Part shown: piece by piece, positions 61,112-64,000 of the stretch
Numbering within the stretch: position 1 is the stretch's first letter
Layout of the letters: each line of letters opens with the position of its first letter
Virus record (IMG/VR): IMGVR_UViG_3300033388_003553
Location: 1-64,000 of that record
Direction: 5' to 3' (one strand)
Source of the DNA: a virus
DNA: 64,000 nucleotides
Program-made: the position numbers and the translations under genes
Notes under the pieces: model-generated
Database searches by the model: none
Seen by the model: the letters and a program-made list of their open reading frames with translations, nothing else
What the model was told of the DNA's origin: nothing

Positions 61112-62629
61112 ATGAGTAAGAAAAAAAGATACATAACTGAGAGTTCTGATTGGACTATTGATACATTAAAAAAATTTGATGAGGTTATTCAAAAGTACGC
61201 AAAAGAATATCTAAAACTAGATTGGTACCCAAACCAATTCGAAATAGTATCTAGTGAACAGATGTTAGATGCTTACTCTTTAATAGGTTTACCTATCTCT
61301 TATCCACATTGGAAATTTGGTAAAGATTTTATGTCTAATTCGGTTAACTATGAAAAGGGTAGGCAAGGTCTAGCTTATGAGTTAGTGATTAATTCAAACC
61401 CGTGTATATCACACAATATGGAAGACAACACCACTTGTATGATGGCACTGGTAATTGCTCACGCAGCTTATGGTCACAACTCATTCTTCAAGAACAATTA
61501 TATGTTTAAAGAATGGACTGATGCTGATAATATAATTGAGGATATGGTATATGCTAGAGATTTCATTATTAAATGTGAGGATAAATATGGTATTGAAGTT
61601 GTTGAAGAAGTTTTAGACACCTGCCATTCATTACAAAGGTTTGGAGTTGATAAAATTAAGCGGCGTAAGAAGAGAACAAAAGTTGATGAAATTGCTAGAC
61701 GTAAGTTAGTTGCTAAGTTGGAAGATGAAAACTACAATATACTTTGGGATACATTACCAAAACATGTTAAAAATAATATTGAATGGTCTAAGATACCAAG
61801 TAATAAGGTAGTTGATTTAAAGGAAGATAATATATTGTATTTCTTAGAAAACAACACACCTAATCTACCATTATGGAAAAAAGAAATCATTAGTATTGTT
61901 AGGAATATAGGTCAATATTTTTACCCACAGTCACAAACAAAAGTGATTAATGAGGGTTGGGCCACATTTACACATTATGCACTTATGAATAAATTGTATG
62001 ATGAAGGTTATATTAATGAAGGTTTTATGATTGAGTTTATTAAAAACCATTCTGCTGTTATTTACCAACCCCCTTATGATTCGAAATATTTTTCTGGGAT
62101 AAATCCATACACAATTGGTTTCAATATTTTTATGGACATTAAGCGCATTTGTGAAGAACCAACGGAAGAAGATAAGAGATGGTTTCCAAATTTAATTGGC
62201 AAGGATTGGTTAGAAGAGATTACATATGCTATGGAAAATTTTAGAGATGATAGTTTTATATTACAATACTTATCACCAAAAGTTATTAGGGATATGAAGT
62301 TATTTCTAACTGTAGATTTAGAAGAGGATGATGAAAATTACCATATTGATGCCATACATAATGATAAAGGGTATAAAATTGTTCGAGAGGCATTATACAA
62401 ACAATATCAACGTAACAACTATACCCCAACAATTAGAGTAACTGATGTGGTAACATCCGAAAACAACAAATTAGTGTTAACACACCATGTCGAGGACGGA
62501 AAATTGTTAGATGAAGAATCAACACTAGATGTTTTAGAATTGATGCAAAATATATGGTCATTCCCTATAGAGATAAATTCAAAATTTGAATCTGGTGAAG
62601 AAATTAATATTGTAGAACTAGATTACTAA
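61112..62629 (+). CDS. spoVR: SpoVR-family protein (505 aa)
   Basis: LDWYPNQFEIVSSEQMLDAYSLIGLPISYPHWKFGKDF, MALVIAHAAYGHNSFFKNN, VINEGWATFTHY and NPYTIGFNIFMDIKRICE are diagnostic SpoVR motifs. The third member of the PrkA-YeaH-SpoVR system. Full length, intact. Confidence 0.9.
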   Translation: MSKKKRYITESSDWTIDTLKKFDEVIQKYAKEYLKLDWYPNQFEIVSSEQMLDAYSLIGLPISYPHWKFGKDFMSNSVNYEKGRQGLAYELVINSNPCISHNMEDNTTCMMALVIAHAAYGHNSFFKNNYMFKEWTDADNIIEDMVYARDFIIKCEDKYGIEVVEEVLDTCHSLQRFGVDKIKRRKKRTKVDEIARRKLVAKLEDENYNILWDTLPKHVKNNIEWSKIPSNKVVDLKEDNILYFLENNTPNLPLWKKEIISIVRNIGQYFYPQSQTKVINEGWATFTHYALMNKLYDEGYINEGFMIEFIKNHSAVIYQPPYDSKYFSGINPYTIGFNIFMDIKRICEEPTEEDKRWFPNLIGKDWLEEITYAMENFRDDSFILQYLSPKVIRDMKLFLTVDLEEDDENYHIDAIHNDKGYKIVREALYKQYQRNNYTPTIRVTDVVTSENNKLVLTHHVEDGKLLDEESTLDVLELMQNIWSFPIEINSKFESGEEINIVELDY

Positions 62630-62648
62630 TAAAAAATAATTAATAAAT

Positions 62649-62933
62649 ATGATGACAGATGGTAAAAAAACTAGTCTGGGGATATTACTTAAGTTATGTC
62701 ACATAAGGTCATCTAATATATTTAACTTCCCACAAAGTGGTTACACCCACAAATCAGGGTGTTTTATAAATAAACCAAAAGTTGGTTGCTCATTTATTAT
62801 GGTTACTGAAAATGGCCCCTTTGCAACATCTTTTGTTGTGAAAATTATTGAGGAAGATAAAAATAAAATATTATTTAACACACGTAATTCCACGTACCAA
62901 TTAAGTATTAATTTATTTGAGGACATTGACTAA
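62649..62933 (+). CDS. Hypothetical protein (94 aa)
   Basis: MMTDGKKTSLGILLKLCHIRSSNIFNFPQSGYTHKSGC..., beta-rich C-terminus. 20 nt after spoVR, possibly the operon end. Function unknown. Confidence 0.55.
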   Translation: MMTDGKKTSLGILLKLCHIRSSNIFNFPQSGYTHKSGCFINKPKVGCSFIMVTENGPFATSFVVKIIEEDKNKILFNTRNSTYQLSINLFEDID

Positions 62934-63013
62934 TAAAATTTTAATATAAATTAGGTTTAATGAAAAATATATCATATATTTGTATTAACTTATTAAAATA
63001 AATATTTGAAAAA

Positions 63014-63400
63014 TTGAAGACTAGAAGAGATAAATTAAAATATAAAATAAAAATAGAGTTGGGTAAACAATTACCTGAGTACGATAATATTATATCAGCA
63101 GTTGATATGTATGAAAAAAACAATATAGATGCTATTCAAAAATTGAAAAAATCCAAGAAAGTATTTATGAATAACATAAATGGTGCATTGAAACAAACCA
63201 TCAACGCTCACGGACCTATTACTAAACAACTGATTGGTAGCTGTTCTAAGCGTATATACGGAGCTTTAATCATCAACCCCAACCAAGAGCAAAACAATAA
63301 AAATAAGACTAAGATTTCAATAAAAAGTGTGGTAATTGGTATAGTTATAGGTATTACAATCACATTATTGTTGGGTTTAATGTCGTGTGCCTCATTATAA
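63014..63400 (+). CDS. Tail-anchored membrane protein (128 aa)
   Basis: A cytosolic basic helical part is followed by a C-terminal TM segment VVIGIVIGITITLLLGLMSC. TTG start at 63014. Promoter-like TATATTTG (62977). Function unknown. Confidence 0.6.
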   Translation: MKTRRDKLKYKIKIELGKQLPEYDNIISAVDMYEKNNIDAIQKLKKSKKVFMNNINGALKQTINAHGPITKQLIGSCSKRIYGALIINPNQEQNNKNKTKISIKSVVIGIVIGITITLLLGLMSCASL

Positions 63401-63416
63401 ACATTAAACTAAGATT

Positions 63417-63632
63417 ATGAAAAAGACACATAAAAATGTAAGATTAGATACTAACAACATGGCTGCATGTATGGTTTCTATTCTAGACAGTTTAAAACTG
63501 TACGATAAAGGACAATTAGTACTTGAAAACGAGACTTTATCTGAGATGATGTTCCGAAAGATGAAAGGATATAATGTTGACCTTAACAAGGAGTTAGGGG
63601 TAGACCATTTAAAACCAATCACTAAAAAATGA
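63417..63632 (+). CDS. Hypothetical protein (71 aa)
   Basis: MKKTHKNVRLDTNNMAACMVSILDSLKLYDKGQLVLENETLSEMM..., helical. Overlaps the next start by 4 nt. Function unknown. Confidence 0.55.
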   Translation: MKKTHKNVRLDTNNMAACMVSILDSLKLYDKGQLVLENETLSEMMFRKMKGYNVDLNKELGVDHLKPITKK

Positions 63633-63892
63633 AAAGACTACTAGAAATGCTCTTAATTGAGTTAGAAGCTGGCAACATGAATAAAGATTTATGTTCTACT
63701 GTTAGAAATATGCATGTATTTCATGGTTTATTTACATCACAAGAAGAAGAAGACTTAAGAGTCTATATAAAAGATAACAGACCTGAACCGATTGGTGATG
63801 AAAATAATTACGGTTGGTATTGGCCCCCTTATTTACTAGAACCTAGAATTGAATTTATTAAAAAACACATTAAATTAAATTATGGTACATAA
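63629..63892 (+). CDS. Hypothetical protein (87 aa)
   Basis: MKRLLEMLLIELEAGNMNKDLCSTVRNMHVFHGLFTSQEEEDLRVYIKDN... YGWYWPPYLLEPRIEFIKKHI: a layout common in Bacteroidota phage proteins (helical core, aromatic W-P-P loop). Function unknown. Confidence 0.6.
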   Translation: MKRLLEMLLIELEAGNMNKDLCSTVRNMHVFHGLFTSQEEEDLRVYIKDNRPEPIGDENNYGWYWPPYLLEPRIEFIKKHIKLNYGT

Positions 63893-64000
63893 AGATGCAA
63901 TAGGTAGACCAATAGATGTTAGATTTTACTTAGGAGGCTTCAACGATAATGTTACTTGTTGTGGGATTTACAGACAAAGAAGTTTCTTTGGTATAAAGTA
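63882..64000 (+). CDS. Hypothetical protein, 5' part
   Basis: MVHKDAIGRPIDVRFYLGGFNDNVTCCGIYRQ... runs off the window end. It overlaps the previous gene by 11 nt. Function unknown. Confidence 0.5.
   Translation, partial: MVHKDAIGRPIDVRFYLGGFNDNVTCCGIYRQRSFFGIK

Noticed and set aside
1-64000. Integron integrase or other tyrosine recombinase
   Set aside because: No ORF shows the R-H-x-x-R...Y pattern or the IntI-specific patch.

Overview
The window is AT-rich and coding-dense, with almost every gene on the + strand. Promoters have the Bacteroidota form (TTG, 19-20 bases, TAnnTTTG) and Shine-Dalgarno sites are essentially absent. Three tRNA clusters with some 30 tRNA or tRNA-like genes, several free-standing homing endonucleases (GIY-YIG, HNH), phage-type nucleotide enzymes and many small orphan genes point to a large (jumbo-type) phage of a Bacteroidota host. 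That is an inference: no capsid, tail or terminase gene lies in the window.

Layout. (1) 1-12,782: an array of about 40 small genes bracketed by integron-like attC sites. Most cassettes open with GTTRNN and close with its exact complement NNYAAC, and between cassettes lie imperfect hairpins such as those at 2285-2344 and 12585-12650. No integron integrase is visible, so it is a CALIN-like array. It includes mini-cassettes without genes, ORFs inside attC loops, reading frames that run through attC, and an inverted attC at its right end. (2) 12,783-19,709: a Pth2-like protein, 2H phosphoesterase, nucleotidyltransferase, a secreted protein, the only minus-strand gene (GIY-YIG/T5orf172-like), and isolated attC sites. 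(3) 19,798-26,000: two paralogous leader units (promoter, 27-29 codon leader ORF, terminator) each heading a tRNA cluster; between them lie putative virion-delivered proteins (nucleotidyltransferase, ADP-ribosyltransferase-like) with a common N-terminus. (4) 25,893-33,740: two DGQHR/ParB-like paralogues, an APS kinase-HAD fusion, an HxGH adenylyltransferase, a DUF2061 protein, and two large structured RNAs flanking one gene. (5) 33,829-36,520: the third leader unit and the largest tRNA cluster. (6) 36,590-38,270: a RyR-domain gene and a second, shorter attC array that ends in the same 19-bp sequence as the first. (7) 38,388-43,300: unknown genes, an NUMOD4-HNH endonuclease among tRNA-like RNAs, and a family-B-polymerase-like palm lacking catalytic Asp residues. 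(8) 43,332-55,505: nucleotide and tRNA metabolism (GP88-like, 2H phosphoesterase, PrsW, HAD enzymes, DHFR, AAA kinase, YqeY, dCMP deaminase, Sir2, sigma factor, Thg1). (9) 55,601-62,629: metallophosphoesterase and the PrkA-YeaH-SpoVR operon.

Together: tRNA supply and upkeep (tRNA clusters, Thg1, Pth2-like, 2H phosphoesterases, nucleotidyltransferases), takeover of host signalling and transcription (sigma factor, PrkA module, ART-like and Sir2 proteins), and a pool of exchangeable small genes in attC arrays. The most unusual parts are the attC arrays, the triplicated attenuator-like tRNA leaders, and tRNA genes with insertions, a split, or mismatched first base pairs alongside a phage Thg1.
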